Below are positions 49,133 to 60,640 of a stretch of DNA of 64,000 bases, one piece after another. Source of the DNA: Moniliophthora roreri (taxonomy: Eukaryota; Basidiomycota; Agaricomycetes; Agaricales; Marasmiaceae); NCBI GenBank assembly GCA_001466705.2, contig LATX02000144.1, forward strand, positions 124,001 to 188,000, written 5' to 3'. The notes beneath the pieces were generated by a model. The model made no database searches, was not told where the DNA came from, and saw nothing but the letters and a program-made list of their open reading frames with translations. How positions within the stretch are numbered: position 1 is the first letter of the stretch; every line of letters begins with the position of its first letter. A program made the position numbers and the translations under genes.

Positions 49133-49748
49133 GCTGGATCGAGAGAAAAAGAAGCAAGAGAGAAGGGGGCTTTAGTCTGAGAATCACGGATGCCTTGGAG
49201 TCCCTTTTTAAGATTTCCTGAGACATGATCCTACACATAGTTGGTCAGCACGGCTGCATCGCGAATATCTTGCTTTCGGAAACGTTCCGCGTCGTCCGTG
49301 CCCATTAGACTTGAACAATTTGTGGTCGCCAGGTCGATGTGGTAAGACGTTGTAAGGAGCGCCCACTTTACCGTCGGATACCAGCCGAACTAACAACGCA
49401 AGTATGAACATGGTGATAGCCGTACATAAGGAACGGTACATAAGACACGGGACATCCCATGCAGATATTCGTAAATTATTAGACGGAATGACTACTACAG
49501 ACCGCAGACTCGTATACCAAGGCTTGTCGGAAAGAGTGGACAGAAATACAATACGCAAGAAAAGACGTGTTCATGCTCGGCTTGAACCACAGGGAGTGAG
49601 AAGATGCGAGGATAAGGTAAATAATTGCACATCATTCTCTGAAGATGAATGAAACACCCAGGAGCGCACAACGCAGGGCTTCAGCCTCCCGAAAACGCAC
49701 ATATTAGTCAGTTGTCCCGTATAAAAGATTCAAGCCTCACGGCTGTCA

Positions 49749-50622
49749 TTATGCGTCGCCGCTTTCTTTCTCCTTCCTTAGCTTCTCGATGTACACGAAT
49801 GTGACGAAAATCTCATCGACCATGTGTTCTCCAGGTGGGAAGATCTCGAGGTATGCAGGTGACGCTTTCCCAACAACACCAAATGATTTTCGATTGAACT
49901 TGGCAACCTGCGTCTTGGAGCCATCGTTGAGGATAAGCTGACGGGTAATGACTGTCAATGACGCAATGAAGGACACTGGATGTCGCACAGACCTCCGATT
50001 CCCACCAGCCCATTAGCCATTTGTACTCTTTTCCATCTTTAGCAGTGAAAACTCGATGTCTGAGAGAGCAAGATCCTTATCAGTTTACGGCGACAAAGCA
50101 TAGAACTACAGATGCAGCTTACTTCCCATACGGTCCCCAGCCCTCTCCCCTGAAGAAATCCTTCGACGTCACCTCCATTCCATCCCCGAACCTGATCTTC
50201 GAACTCGTCAAGTACCTCCAATCGATCTGAGCAAGATATTCAAATGTCTGCCCATATCTCGGCCCCCCGAAACTCAGCTCTCCTCCTGCAGGCAACTCCG
50301 GCACGCTCGAGTCTTCTTCCCAGTCTCCGTTCTTCTGGTCAGGATCGATGCTGGTTGTGGCTGACTTTGCAGAACTCCCTCGCCTCCTCAGTCTTGAAGA
50401 CTGACCCTCCTCACCACTCCCCAAGGCCACGAGCTTGATATTTTCTTGGCCCGAAGTTGGAGGAACGACTTCTGGCTGCGGATCGAGCATCTTTATAATG
50501 GTACTTGTCCGATTGACGATTTTGAATGGTGTATTAACCTTGTATATCGTTCGGTGTTCGTCGTCGTAGTACGTGTTATTCGTCATGGTGCTGTGGGCCC
50601 ATATTGTCTGGTAGAGCTTCAT
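49749..50622 (-). CDS. DUF6593-family protein, copy 1
   Basis: The start at 50622 (MKLYQTIWAHSTMTNNTYYD) is followed by DEHRTIYKVNTPFKIVNRTS. A variable acidic/Ser-rich insert comes next (GSGEEGQSSRLRRRGSSAKS), then FEYLAQIDWRYLTSSKIRFG. After two introns come HRVFTAKDGKEYKWLMGWWE, LILNDGSKTQVAKFNRKSFG, PAYLEIFPPGEHMVDEIFVT and FVYIEKLRKEKESGDA, with TAA at 49749-49751. The order (YDD..iYKV.TP, IDWR, Y.W..G, EIFPPG, FVYIEK..R) is that of the basidiomycete DUF6593 family, a beta-rich fold resembling tubby/LURP-one domains. The function of the family is unknown. It is a close paralog of 56221-57092. Confidence 0.85.
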
Positions 50623-52323
50623 GTTGGTTTTTGGGGTGACAAAGAGGAGAGTTCTTCCTTATATATTTGAGCTGCGCGACCGGTGGGAGGCCCAGATCCG
50701 AGTTTCTGTGGGTACATGGCAGGATACCTCAGTGATGCATCAGTTCTTCTAGACAAGTGGTCTCTAACGCGTGATATGCGCAGTCCTGCGCAGTCGAACA
50801 TCAAGGTCAGCGTAGTGTTTAGGACAGGGTTATCGTGGAAGAGCGTTCGCAAATATCGATTCGAAGACAATGTAAAAGGTCGAGATTCAAGGTTGAGCAG
50901 CATATCACGCACCAGTGAGAGATTGGTTTGACGAATCCGCCCCAGCGATGTCCATATGAACCGAGAAACCGTCTTTATATATTACGCAGTACCATTGTGC
51001 CTTCATCCTTCGTTCTAGTTTCCTTTGGAACATGGGCCTCGCCTCCGTCCACCTTGATATCGCTCGTAAGAATGCCATCCAACATTGCACTGTCGCCGAG
51101 GAACACCCGGCTGCAAGTCACAGTGCATGGCGACACAAAACATAGCACGTGACTCTACTTGCATTTTGGTGCATTTTTCCTTTTTTTTTTGGACATTTTT
51201 GGCCGAAAAGTGGGATGCCGCAATTTAGGTCCGAGCCCTGAAAAGCTACCAACTTGTTGAGCTCTCTGTTATCCCTCTCCTTTCCAAATGTAGATATATT
51301 CAATAAAACACTGACTGTGAGTGAAGAGAGCAATGGGACGCTTAACTGCCGGAAGAGACTGGCAAATGCCTAAAACCGGCAAAAAGCCGGCAAGCACCTA
51401 GCATGCTCCCGAACTGTAGCTAGAGGCAACGGCTGGAGAAAAACTAACTTCAGAATCCGGCCGTTAGACTATACCCACCTGCTGCCTCATCTAGAAACCA
51501 CTTCACCCCCTCGAAGCACTTCGTCACTCAAATTCCACCCTCCGGAACTCATCCATTCGGAAACCACAAATTCTTCACGTTTTTATCAACACTCCCTATG
51601 ATTCGGCCATCCAGAAAGAACACTTACCGTTACGATCGATCACTGGGAGTAGGCAAGAGATTTGGCTTCAAAAGGTCTTGATCAGACATTGGTGCGTGAC
51701 GACTTGATTCCATTCCGAGTTCGAGGCTAGCTTGTTCAACAAAAGTTTTCAGACAGAACCCGACAACAATCAAAGCATTCGGAGTTGCAGCACGGCTAAT
51801 GCTCCTGGTGTTCTGCACTGCAGCTGCCAAGTGGCCCAAAATCATCCCTCTTCATGCTCGCAGTAGCGATCTGGGGCGTGCCGTCTCTGCTGGATTATGT
51901 GCAATGTTGATCCGGAAAATCAGACCTCTCTTAATACGAGCTGGAGGACGGGGCAACTTCTCTATACACAGGAAGGGCTGGGGTCAGAACTCGACCAGTA
52001 CGTGTCTATCCTTCGTGTCACTAACTTGAATCTTACGATGAGGCACTCGGTGTCGTCAAGGAACAGGAATATGGCTCACGATCGCGACGCAAACGCAAAT
52101 TGCCCCGTTCCTCGATTTCTCTTAGAGATGATGGCGTATGTCTTGCCCAGCTTTTGATCTCCCAGTGTATTAACATGATCCATCGATATTGGACAAGCAC
52201 TGTACCCAGATCTTCGGGGTTGCTCTTCACCCCATTTTGCATACTTTGGCTTTTTTTTTGTAAAGCCAGTTTCAACTCCAATCAAAAAGTCGCGTCATTC
52301 ATTACCTGTTATTATCTGCCATT
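50623..52323. other. Intergenic region with small hairpin and poly-T run
   Basis: About 200 bases next to 50622 are shared with the upstream of the paralog at 57092 and are probably its promoter (TATA-like TTATATATT near 50660). At 51180-51190 there is a T10 run, and at 51376-51390 a perfect hairpin CCGGC-AAAAA-GCCGG. Short frames at 51799-52160 show no family resemblance. No gene is supportable. Confidence 0.4.
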
Positions 52324-53569
52324 ATGGATCCTTCCGCCTACAAAGGCATCGCCACTAGCCGTGGCCTCAACTACCACTACTGATCCTCTTCGCCTGCTGA
52401 CGGCAAACCGGACCTTTTACCTTGTCTTCGTTCATGGTTTCCTTTCGACATTATAGTATGATTAGTGGTATCAAGTTTTTATCTTCGTCAACCAACTTGT
52501 ACTGACGCTTTCCAAAGGTAGTTTACTTCAAACCCAAAGGCTACGGCATCATCGTTCTCGATATGCTTGGATACGGCAGTATAAAAAAGCCCACCAACCT
52601 AGTGGGGTACAAGCCTAGCCTTATCGTCAAGGATATACTCGATATCTTGGATGCCAAGAAAGTAGAGAAGGCGGTCTTCATTGGACGTGACTGGTACGTT
52701 CTCCAAGTCACTCTCATTCGCCCAGAAATTCATCTCTTTGTTGATAACATCAGGGGCTCAAGTGCAACTTCTCGCGTCGTTCAATACAACCCTCGAACGC
52801 GTTATTGCTTTCGGCATCTTCGCTGTCGGTTATCAAGCGCCCTCGGCAGATCTTAACTGGAATACGATTCAACAAAATGACCAAAGAGAAAATGGGATCG
52901 GGTTATTCGGGTACTGGGGTTTCTCTGCCGAGGAAGGTGCAGAGAAGATGATTGAGGGCAACGTGTGTTTTTTTTTTTCACTCATCCGTGGTATCTGTCG
53001 TTGACGCGAGGTCGAACAGTTTGGGAAATTTATGAACCTTGTCAATCCCGAGAGGGCCAAACAGTGGATCTCTGATTTCATTCCTCTCGGCGCTCACAAA
53101 GCGTATCTCACGTCGAAGAAAAGACCATCCGCTCCACTGCCTACGGCAGAGGTGTGCTCCATGTTGACTCTTGTATCGGTCGATGGAGGCTAACTGAAAA
53201 TCCCCGTCAGGAACTCCAAAAACAATTTAACGAGCCTCGTAAAGGCGGATTAGCTTCGCCGTTGTCCTGGTACAAGGTTATGACTTCGGGTATTGGACCT
53301 GAAGACGATAAGGGTGTGTTGTTCCTTTTCTCGAATACTTTCTTTCTTGTAATAACACGCTTTGGTTATGATAGGCGTTCCACCGCAAAACGTCACAACG
53401 TCCATACCTGCATTCTTTGGCGCTGCCTTGGAAGACTACGTCGCCCTCGCCGCTCTTGCGATCACTGCTACCCAGAAGCTGTGCTATAATTTGGGTACGG
53501 TTGCATAAACCTGATGAAGTGAACGAGAGTCTGAGGGTTTGGTTGGAGGGTGTCGTGAGCATGCGTTGA
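52324..53569 (+). pseudogene. Epoxide hydrolase (alpha/beta hydrolase) pseudogene
   Basis: The start MDPSAYKGIATSRGLNYHY is followed at once by an in-frame TGA. The oxyanion block FVHGFLSTL lies in another frame and is followed by two more stops (L-stop-YD-stop-WYQ). The rest is family-typical: YFKPKGYGIIVLDMLGYGS, KPSLIVKDILDILDAKKVEK, FIGRDWGAQVQLLA, GIFAVGYQAP, FGYWGFSAEEGAEKMIEGN, GGLASPLSWYKVMTSGIG and FGAALEDYVALAALAI. The nucleophile elbow is GRDWG where the family has GHDWG. The segment carrying the catalytic His (GHW) is missing between KLCYNLG and DEVNESLRVWLEG. At least three stops, a frameshift and a lost active-site residue make it non-functional. Confidence 0.82.
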
Positions 53570-53742
53570 TCGTGATAGAAGGATGCAATGCCCGTTCCCA
53601 TCGAGGAACGACCAGTCGCGCGCTATGCATTAACGCACTCTTAACATGTTGTATGATATTCCTTCATATTCATAAGGTATACAGACGCCCAAATGTACAT
53701 AGATCAACAGAATAAAAGATTCAATTATGTTCTCGACACTTA

Positions 53743-55839
53743 TTAGCAAGCACAAGCGCTGATATCTGACCCGGGGAATGCAGTCCATAAGCTGGACCAG
53801 CTCCACCCAGATTTCTCTGTGACAAGTATGTCATTAGTGTTCATCCTGAGTTGCAATAATGGACAGGAACACACCTGGCTGTTCAGGCATTTGCTCGAGT
53901 TGATCACCTTCCTTTCTCCTGACAATCTCAAGCTCTAGGTAACCGCATTCTCGTGCCCAATCGGCAGTACTAGGGTCGAAGCCTCGGGCAATTTGCCAGT
54001 TGCGGAGGGCAGTGTAGACGTAGGTGGGCCATGATAACAGTCCATCAGAGCTACCACATATGGATAAAGTGAGTATCGGAATTCCCCATTGCCTCCATTC
54101 CGCTTCTGGTATTCTCGACTGACCATCCTCATCAAAAGACCAGAAATGGGTATGTCCGTCCGTCCATGGCATGAGTTCCAATACGGTCATCGGGGGAGGA
54201 TAGAGGAAGAGGTATATGGGTCGGGTTTCTTCAACAGCATCGCGGAGATCGAAAGGGGCCGGGAGTGTGTCATGTATGGTGTGTTCACATTGGGTAGGTC
54301 GTAGCTCCAACTTCCAAGGTGGATCAACCACAACTAGTGACACAAAAGATGGTGAGAATTCTTCGCGTGCTTAAGAGGGATGAGACGCCTACAAAAGCTT
54401 TCCTGATGCCCTGTCATCTTGAGAAGATCAAACATACGGGAGGATTGTGATAACCATCCTTGCCAGAGCATTTCCCAATTAAAAGCAACTCTGAGACCAA
54501 CTTCCCCCCCTTGATCAATCAACTTGAAGCTATGGAAATGAGCCCAAATTGCAGAGGAGCCAAGTCCGCGCTTACCGCGTCAATCCACCATCAACCCGTG
54601 TCTCCTCCATCAACCCAATCACATCCGTCCACTTCCATAGCCCAGGTGATTCTGGCGGCCACCTCGCAATGGGCTCCAGCGAAGGCAAGTAGACTGTATC
54701 GAAACGTAACCCGCCGATGATGTCGATCGGAGGATGGCGCGGCGGATTTCGCCAAAGGCGTTCGAGATAGGAATGATCGGTCGTCCACTGGGGATGATTG
54801 CTATCCTCATGTTGATGGTCTTCCGTAGCCTTTAGCAAGTCGTCAAAATAATTATTTGCATAGAACGTTGCTGCGTGGTTCAGAATGCCACTGTCCATGC
54901 TTGATCCAAATTTGCTAAAGAACGCGATGGAGGATCCTTCTTCCAGCATGTCCAGTGTTGAAGGAAGAGCTTGAATAACGGGAGCATGTGTAAGGAACTC
55001 TGGAAACATGACAGGAGGACCGGCAGGTCCACTGCAAAAAATCCCTTTCCTCGCGTCCATCCACAAAGCCCCCTCACTACAATTCTTGTTCAGCTGCAAA
55101 ATCATCAGTGTTAGACCTTCGAGAATCAGGAGGTGAACTGACCCTAAGATGTTCCATGTATATGCCCATCCAGAATGACTCGGTGTAGAAATGCGCCACC
55201 GGGATCAATTCTACATGTTCTTGTTCAGAGTATGTTGTTGACGGCGGGAAGTTAGAGATACGCACCATGATGAAAGATCAGCATTGGGATCTCCGATCGA
55301 TTGATACCAAAGAGTTGGAATAAGCCCGTCCGACTGTCCACTGATCAGCAATAGTTTTGTTTCGAGGGAAACGGCAACGAGCCTGGCATGCAAAAATTGC
55401 TTGAAATCCTTCTCCCAAGCCTCTTGTGCATCCTTGCCTTCGTATGTTATCGCAGTAAACTTGGATTGTCGGTCAGGGTGGATTTCGACGGTCGAGATCG
55501 TTTTTCGAGCGGATTTGCGCAGCTTCCCGACGCATTTCCCATTTTTCTGATGCCAGTCACACTCCGAGAGGTCAATGGATCCCAGCTCCTTCATGCCGAT
55601 GACGTGGCCGCGTTTCACATATTCGAACTGCGAACCCAGCATCAGCAGTGAGGATCTCAAAAATACATACACCTTGGACTCACCTCGTCAGATACGGTGT
55701 ACTTGGCGACTGTCGTGTCATCTCCACGCATATGAACCACTGCTGCAGTTATCGTTGTGTGGTTGTTAACTTGATCTCCATGGACATTGTTGAACGTAGG
55801 TTTGCCTCTGACAGAGAATTGCGAGTTGTGGATACTCAT
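53743..55839 (-). CDS. Basidiomycete-specific protein with N-terminal NNVxGDQ motif, unknown function
   Basis: The chosen start (55839) gives MSIHNSQFSVRGKPTFNNVH with GDQVNNHTTITA; an in-frame ATG at 55920 is also possible. After an intron: FEYVKRGHVIGMKELGSID, CDWHQKNGKCVGKLRKSARK, FTAITYEGKDAQEAWEKDFK, LISGQSDGLIPTLWYQSIGD. Further exons: LIPVAHFYTESFWMGIYMEH, LNKNCSEGALWMDARKGIFC, HSYLERLWRNPPRHPPIDII, DTVYLPSLEPIARWPPES, TQCEHTIHDTLPAPFDLRDA and PIYLFLYPPPMTVLELMPWT. I recall this architecture as an expanded, uncharacterised family in mushrooms. The end is either the TAA at 53834 without a further intron or, by one more intron (GTGTGT donor), the exon GWSWSSLWTAFPGSDISACA ending at 53743. 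The N-terminal NNVxGDQ motif resembles that of some fungal STAND-type proteins; no NTPase motif is present. Confidence 0.75.
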
Positions 55840-56220
55840 TTGTAATGTCGGATCTGGTCCAGCGAAGGATGTAAGAATGGTGATTGAAGGGAAAGCTGGG
55901 TCGTGGACCACATGAGGCACTGTCGCAGCATTCTACATGTCATTGTGGGCATGAAAGGCTGTTCGCTTGGGTAATAGTGCGCATGTAGCGCTGGTTGAGG
56001 CGCTCGCGAGCTTTTCGCACGGGTTCCTTGGGGAACCTGGGATTTCTTGCGGAAGGGGTTTCTCAATAGTTTAATCTAAATAGTCATTACATCGAATTCT
56101 ACAGCATCCCCTGAAGATGAACGAAACACCAGGAACGCGCAGCACATTGTTTCAGCCTCCTGAAAACGCGTGATATCAGCCAATTGTCCCGTATAGAAGA
56201 TTCAAGCCTCACCACCACCA

Positions 56221-57092
56221 TTATGCTTCGCCGCTCTTTCTTTCTCCTTCCTTAGCTTCTCGATGTACACGAATGTGACAAAAATCTCATCGACCATGTG
56301 TTCTCCAGGTGGAAAGATCTCGAGGTATGCAGGCGACGCTTTCCCAATGACACCAAATGATTTTCGATTGAACTTGGCAACCTGCGTCTTGGAGCCATCG
56401 TTGAGGATAAGCTGATCGAGAAATGACTGTCAGTGACTCGAGGAATATTGGATGTCGGACAAACCTCCGATTCCCACCAGCCCAATAGCCATTTATACTC
56501 TTTTCCATCTTTAGCGGTAAAAACTCGATGTCTTTGAGAACGAGGGCCTTCAGTTTACAGTGACACAGTATGGAACTACGGGTGCAACTTACCTCCCATA
56601 CGGTCCCCAGCCCTCTTTCCTGAAGAAATCTTTCGACATCACCTCCATTCCATCCCCGAACCTAAACTTCGAACTCGTAAAGAACCTCCAGTCGATCTGA
56701 GCAAGATATTCAAATGTCTGCCCATATCTCGGCCCCCCGAAACTCGGCTCTCCTCCTGCAGGCATCTCCGGCATGCTAGAGTCTTCTTCCCAGTCTCCAT
56801 TCCTCTGGTCAGGATCGATGCTGCTTGTGGCTGACTTTGCAGAACTTCGCCGCCTCCTCAATCCCGAAGATTGACCCTCCTCACCACTGCCCAAGTCCAC
56901 GAGGTTGACATTCTCTTGACCCGAATTTGGGGGGGCAACTTCTGGCTGCGGATCAAGCATTTTTATAATGGTACTTGTCCGATTGGTGATTTTGAATGGT
57001 GTATTGACCTTGTATACCGTTCGGTGTTCGTCGTCGTAGTACGTGTTATTCGTCATGGCGCTGTAGCCCCATGTTGCCTGGTAGAACTTCAT
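56221..57092 (-). CDS. DUF6593-family protein, copy 2
   Basis: A close paralog of the gene at 49749-50622, with the same three exons and intron positions. The start at 57092 (MKFYQATWGYSAMTNNTYYD) matches copy 1; an extra in-frame ATG lies 18 bases upstream. Blocks: DEHRTVYKVNTPFKITNRTS, FEYLAQIDWRFFTSSKFRFG, DFFRKEGWGPYGR, HRVFTAKDGKEYKWLLGWWE, LILNDGSKTQVAKFNRKSFG, PAYLEIFPPGEHMVDEIFVT, and TAA at 56221-56223. Most changes against copy 1 lie in the acidic Ser/Arg insert (GQSSGLRRRRSSAKSATSSI). No disabling mutation. Function unknown. Confidence 0.85.
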
Positions 57093-58129
57093 GTTGGTTT
57101 TTGGGGTCACAGGGGGTCACTGGGTTCTTTCCTATATACGCGGGTACTGTGCGACAGGTGCCCAGATCCGAATTTTTATGGGTAGATAGTAGGAGACCAC
57201 GAGTGATGCATCTGTCAAAATGTGCTGAAACGAGATTCTTCCAGACAAGCGGTCTCCAACGCGTGACACGCACCGCCGAACAAGATCGAGGTTAGCGTAG
57301 CCTTTCAGGGTCATGGCAGAGGAGCATTCGCAGACATCGGAGAACGATGCAAAAGGTAAAATAATGAGCGCCGAGTATCGAGCTTAAGACTGATTAGCAT
57401 GTTTTTATACGTCAGGCGTGAGATGTGGGACATACTGCATCCATCCCAGCGCAGCTCATGTGAACTGTTTTTATTCAGCACCACTACACCTTCGCCCTTT
57501 GCTCTAGTTTCTTTTCATTTTCTTCTCTCACGTATGCAGTCTGGTGTAGACGTCGCTAGGCTCGTTCGAGTCACTCCCCTTCGACTCCCCCAAGCACCTC
57601 TTCGTAACCCCGAATCCTCTATGCAATAGCTTCATCGACCTTCCAGGACAAAATCGCGACGTTACCTTCCAGGCTATCGATAGATTGCGTCAAGTTTGAG
57701 CTCGAGAGATCTGGCAGGAGTTCCTTTGGCACGGCGGTTTATACAAGATGATGGGCGCTTCTGCCACTGACCGTTCAGCGCTTTCCTCCTGTCAAGCAGA
57801 AAGAGTTAGCCTCAAAATACTATAATTTATTGGGGGTCATATCACCTTACTGGGTTGAGTCCGAGTAGTAGTCGTGGTTGTGTTGAACGTCATGGAACGT
57901 GGGAAAGCCGAAAGGCCACAGGTTTGGAAATGGCGCAGAGAAAGCCGTTGTCACGACAGGTCGTCAAGTGTGAACACGTAATGAATTGTGACGATGCATT
58001 GCGTATTCATGCAACCTGTGTGCGTAATGATACAACGATGTAGTACAAGACTATGCTCTTAACGATACAATGATGCCTTCAGGTTTCCAAGTGATAGGTA
58101 TAAGATAAAAACAAAACCGTCTCATAATG

Positions 58130-59040
58130 GAATGGATATATCGTCGAAGGCACAGTCTTTAGGTTCGGGCATGAGGTACAGCGCAAACCGAATAGACATT
58201 CGGCTCGTCCGCATCACCTCGTCGTATGGTCGACTCTTCGCCTTCCTATACGACTTGACCTACTTGTCATTCAAAACCTCCTCCTTGCACCCTATTTTGC
58301 GGTCTACAACCTTCCTCATCTTTTGGACCCACGTTTAGTTCCGGGGTTCTGTATGTGCGCCATGTGCTGCGACGCCAGGCTCGTGTACGAGGTCGAGGAA
58401 TGCATCCGGTATCAAGTCCGGGCAAACTTCGGACTCCTTATGTGCGGGGAAATCCTCTACCGGAGTCGCCCAATCTGTCGAGAGGTTTCTGAGCGAAAGC
58501 GGAAGGTACCCTCCATCACTGGTGTTGCATCTCCATAATCTTGACCTCTGGCACGGGCTGGCGACGGAAAGCAGCTTCGATTGAGAGCGAATGCCGCGTT
58601 GCCAACTACCAGAAATAGGTGTGCTGTCGATCAGATATGAGGCATCTGTTCGAGGACAGGTAGGTCGCGTTGATGATTGCTGCCGGGAGAGGTAATATAG
58701 AGGGGAACGTTCGAGTCAATAGGTCGGACACGATATTCATAATCTTGGGGAGGGTAGGACCTAAGGGCGGAATTGTCCATGTGAATCTCCGATAAGATAA
58801 TGGAGCAAACTCACATCGGTATGACGTGTTCTATCATAGAGCTTGCATTTCCCGTTTTACACGTGGGGTTGAAGCGGTGGGTAATAGCATCAACTTCTGT
58901 CCTTGAAATAGCTTTTCTATGCTTGATCAAACTGCAACAGAAGTGAGTCGCAAGCCACAAATAAAGAGCAAAAAGACGTACCATGGACAAAAGAGAGGAT
59001 TCCAGACGCGGTTCACCGGAGCGCAAGCCCATGAAAAACG
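58130..59040 (-). pseudogene. Unknown gene, tandem copy 1 (probably decayed)
   Basis: On the minus strand from about 59032 the pieces read VDAITHRFNPTCKTGNASSM, IEHVIPM, DYEYRVRPIDSNVPLYI, SSRQ-type Ser/Arg sequence and VEDFPAHKESEVCPDLIPDA. Stops interrupt any continuous reading. The same pieces in the same order are found in the adjacent copy at 59060-59912. The 3' part (58130-58260) is GC-rich and shared too. I do not recognise the family. Paired conservation of the coding-like blocks suggests a real ancestral protein. Confidence 0.45.
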
Positions 59041-59059
59041 CTAGCGAGTATTTTTAGGT

Positions 59060-59912
59060 TTGGGCCTTAGGCGCGGCGCAAACCGAACAGACACCGGGGT
59101 TGTCCTCATCACCTCTCGTCATACATCCGACTCTTCTCCTTCCTATACGAATTGGTGTATCCTGTTTTGTGGTTTACGATCTTCCCCATCTTCTTGACCT
59201 AGCGTTTGGTACCCGGTTTCTGTATGTACACCAGGTGCTGCGACACCAGACTCGTAACTCGGCTTGTGTACGAGGACGACGAAGATGTATCCGATAATAG
59301 ATCTGGACAAGGCTCGTCTTCTTTGTGTGCGATGATTTCTTCCACAGAATTACCGGACTTGTCTAGAGGATATCTCAACTCCTTCCGGGTCGGGTTTCTG
59401 AGCGAAAGTCTACGACGCCTTGTATCACTTGCTCCGGATCGCCGTGACTTTGGCAGGCAAGTGTCGAACAGCTGCTGCGAAGAGAGTGGATGCCATATTA
59501 CGGACGACCAAGAATGGATGAGCCGTCGAGCGAAAGCGAGGCACGTTATCGTGTAGGTGTGGTAAAAGCCATCATGATGGACAGAGGTTCCTTCAGGTCA
59601 ATAGACCGCACGAGGTACTCGTACTCTTGGTATGGAAGTGCCTGAAGAGGATGTTAAAGAATGTTTGAGTGAATTAACGGCAAACTTACATCCGTGTAGC
59701 GTGTCCTATCATAAGATTCGCACTCCAAGGCTTGGCAAGCGTCTCCTCTGGAGATACCAGGGTCAAATATCAATCTTGGAGTAGCTTCGTCGTGCTCGAA
59801 CGAACTGAAATTAAAAGTCAGAATTCGGTTCGACGAGAAATGAATAAAGTACACGCCCTGTACAGTATTAGGAGACACCTCGAGTCTCAATTCACCATAA
59901 TTGATACCCAAG
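59060..59912 (-). pseudogene. Unknown gene, tandem copy 2
   Basis: The start at 59911 gives MGINYGELRLEVSPNTVQGV, YFIHFSSNRILTFNFSSFEH, ATPRLIFDPGISRGDACQAL, ECESYDRTRYTD. An intron follows, then LPYQEYEYLVRSIDLKEPLS. Further on, VEEIIAHKEDEPCPDLLSD matches VEDFPAHKESEVCPDLIPD in copy 1. Frame changes between the blocks could not be resolved with clean introns, so it may be either a gene with unusual splicing or a pseudogene. The beta-rich N-terminal part resembles no family I can name. Confidence 0.45.
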
Positions 59913-60384
59913 GGCGTATAGCTGTCAGATCGTGATAATCAATACAAGGGTACTTGGAGCGAGGTGCTTACTCGTCTGGCCATTGAGAATCAGTTTCAAG
60001 TTGAATTTAGGCGGTAGCTGTCAACAAGATCATCTTTTTCCGATGTCTGCGCCGTGAGTTGACTATGAATGGAAGGTCGTTCAGTGGCGACACGGTGGTA
60101 AAGAGGAAGGAGCGTTATACACCTGTCATATTCCGTATAGGGTCTTTTACACCCCGTCCTAGCCTCATTATCCACCTATCGGTACAATACTGTGGGCATC
60201 TAGTGGTGTAGCCACTCTTTCTCGACAGAAGTCAGTCGTTCTTGAAAAGTATTACTCCGGGATCCTCATCAGCGACACTGAAGATTATCGAAATGCCCGG
60301 ATCATGCAGCACAGAGCTTTAGCCTCCTGAAGAACATAGGATATTAGTGAGCTGTTCGTAACAAGGATTCGCGCCTCACCACTG

Positions 60385-60640
60385 CCATTCCTCGCAGGTC
60401 GTCCCTTGTCCTTCCCAAATTACACGAAAGTCACAAAAGTGGTTCCCCAGGCTTTGCCAACCAAAGGAATTCCGAGCGAACTTAGCTACTTGAGTCTCTG
60501 AGTCGTTATTGAGAATAAGCTGCAATAGACGAGACGGTCAGAAAAAGGTTCAAGAAGGTGAAGGCATGATAAGCTAATACGAACTTCAGAACCCCAAGAG
60601 CCATTTGCACTCCTTCCTGTCTTTAGCAGTGAAGATCCTG
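60385..60640 (-). pseudogene. DUF6593 gene remnant, copy 3
   Basis: The minus strand shows RIFTAKDRKECKWLLGF and then LILNNDSETQVAKFARNSFG, matching the last two exons of the two intact DUF6593 genes. The following PAYLEIFPPGEHMVDE block is deleted and the frame is shifted before a degenerate FVxFV stretch. The 3' flank (60310-60370, TTTAGCCTCCTGAA...) also matches the flanks of the two intact copies. The first exon is not recognisable upstream. Confidence 0.7.

Larger units (their letters stand above)
45530..49330 (-). repeat. Tandem duplication units carrying the two SDR genes
   Basis: Unit A (about 45530-46940) and unit B (about 47990-49325) align beyond the coding sequence. Upstream, both have GATGCCTTGGAGTCCCTTTT and AAACGTTCCGCGT. 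Downstream, both have ATGAGGG(G)TAGCGGG and TCCACAAAACAGTT-type stretches. Between them, 46940-47990 is unique and without a supportable gene. A 113-codon minus-strand frame at 47933-47592 (ending YYQYEYIRLEGSCENGFK) is the best candidate there. Confidence 0.75.

Noticed and set aside
51376..51390. CCGGC-AAAAA-GCCGG hairpin as an element end or terminator
   Set aside because: Only 5 bp, no matching partner or target-site duplication seen; hairpins of this size are common by chance.
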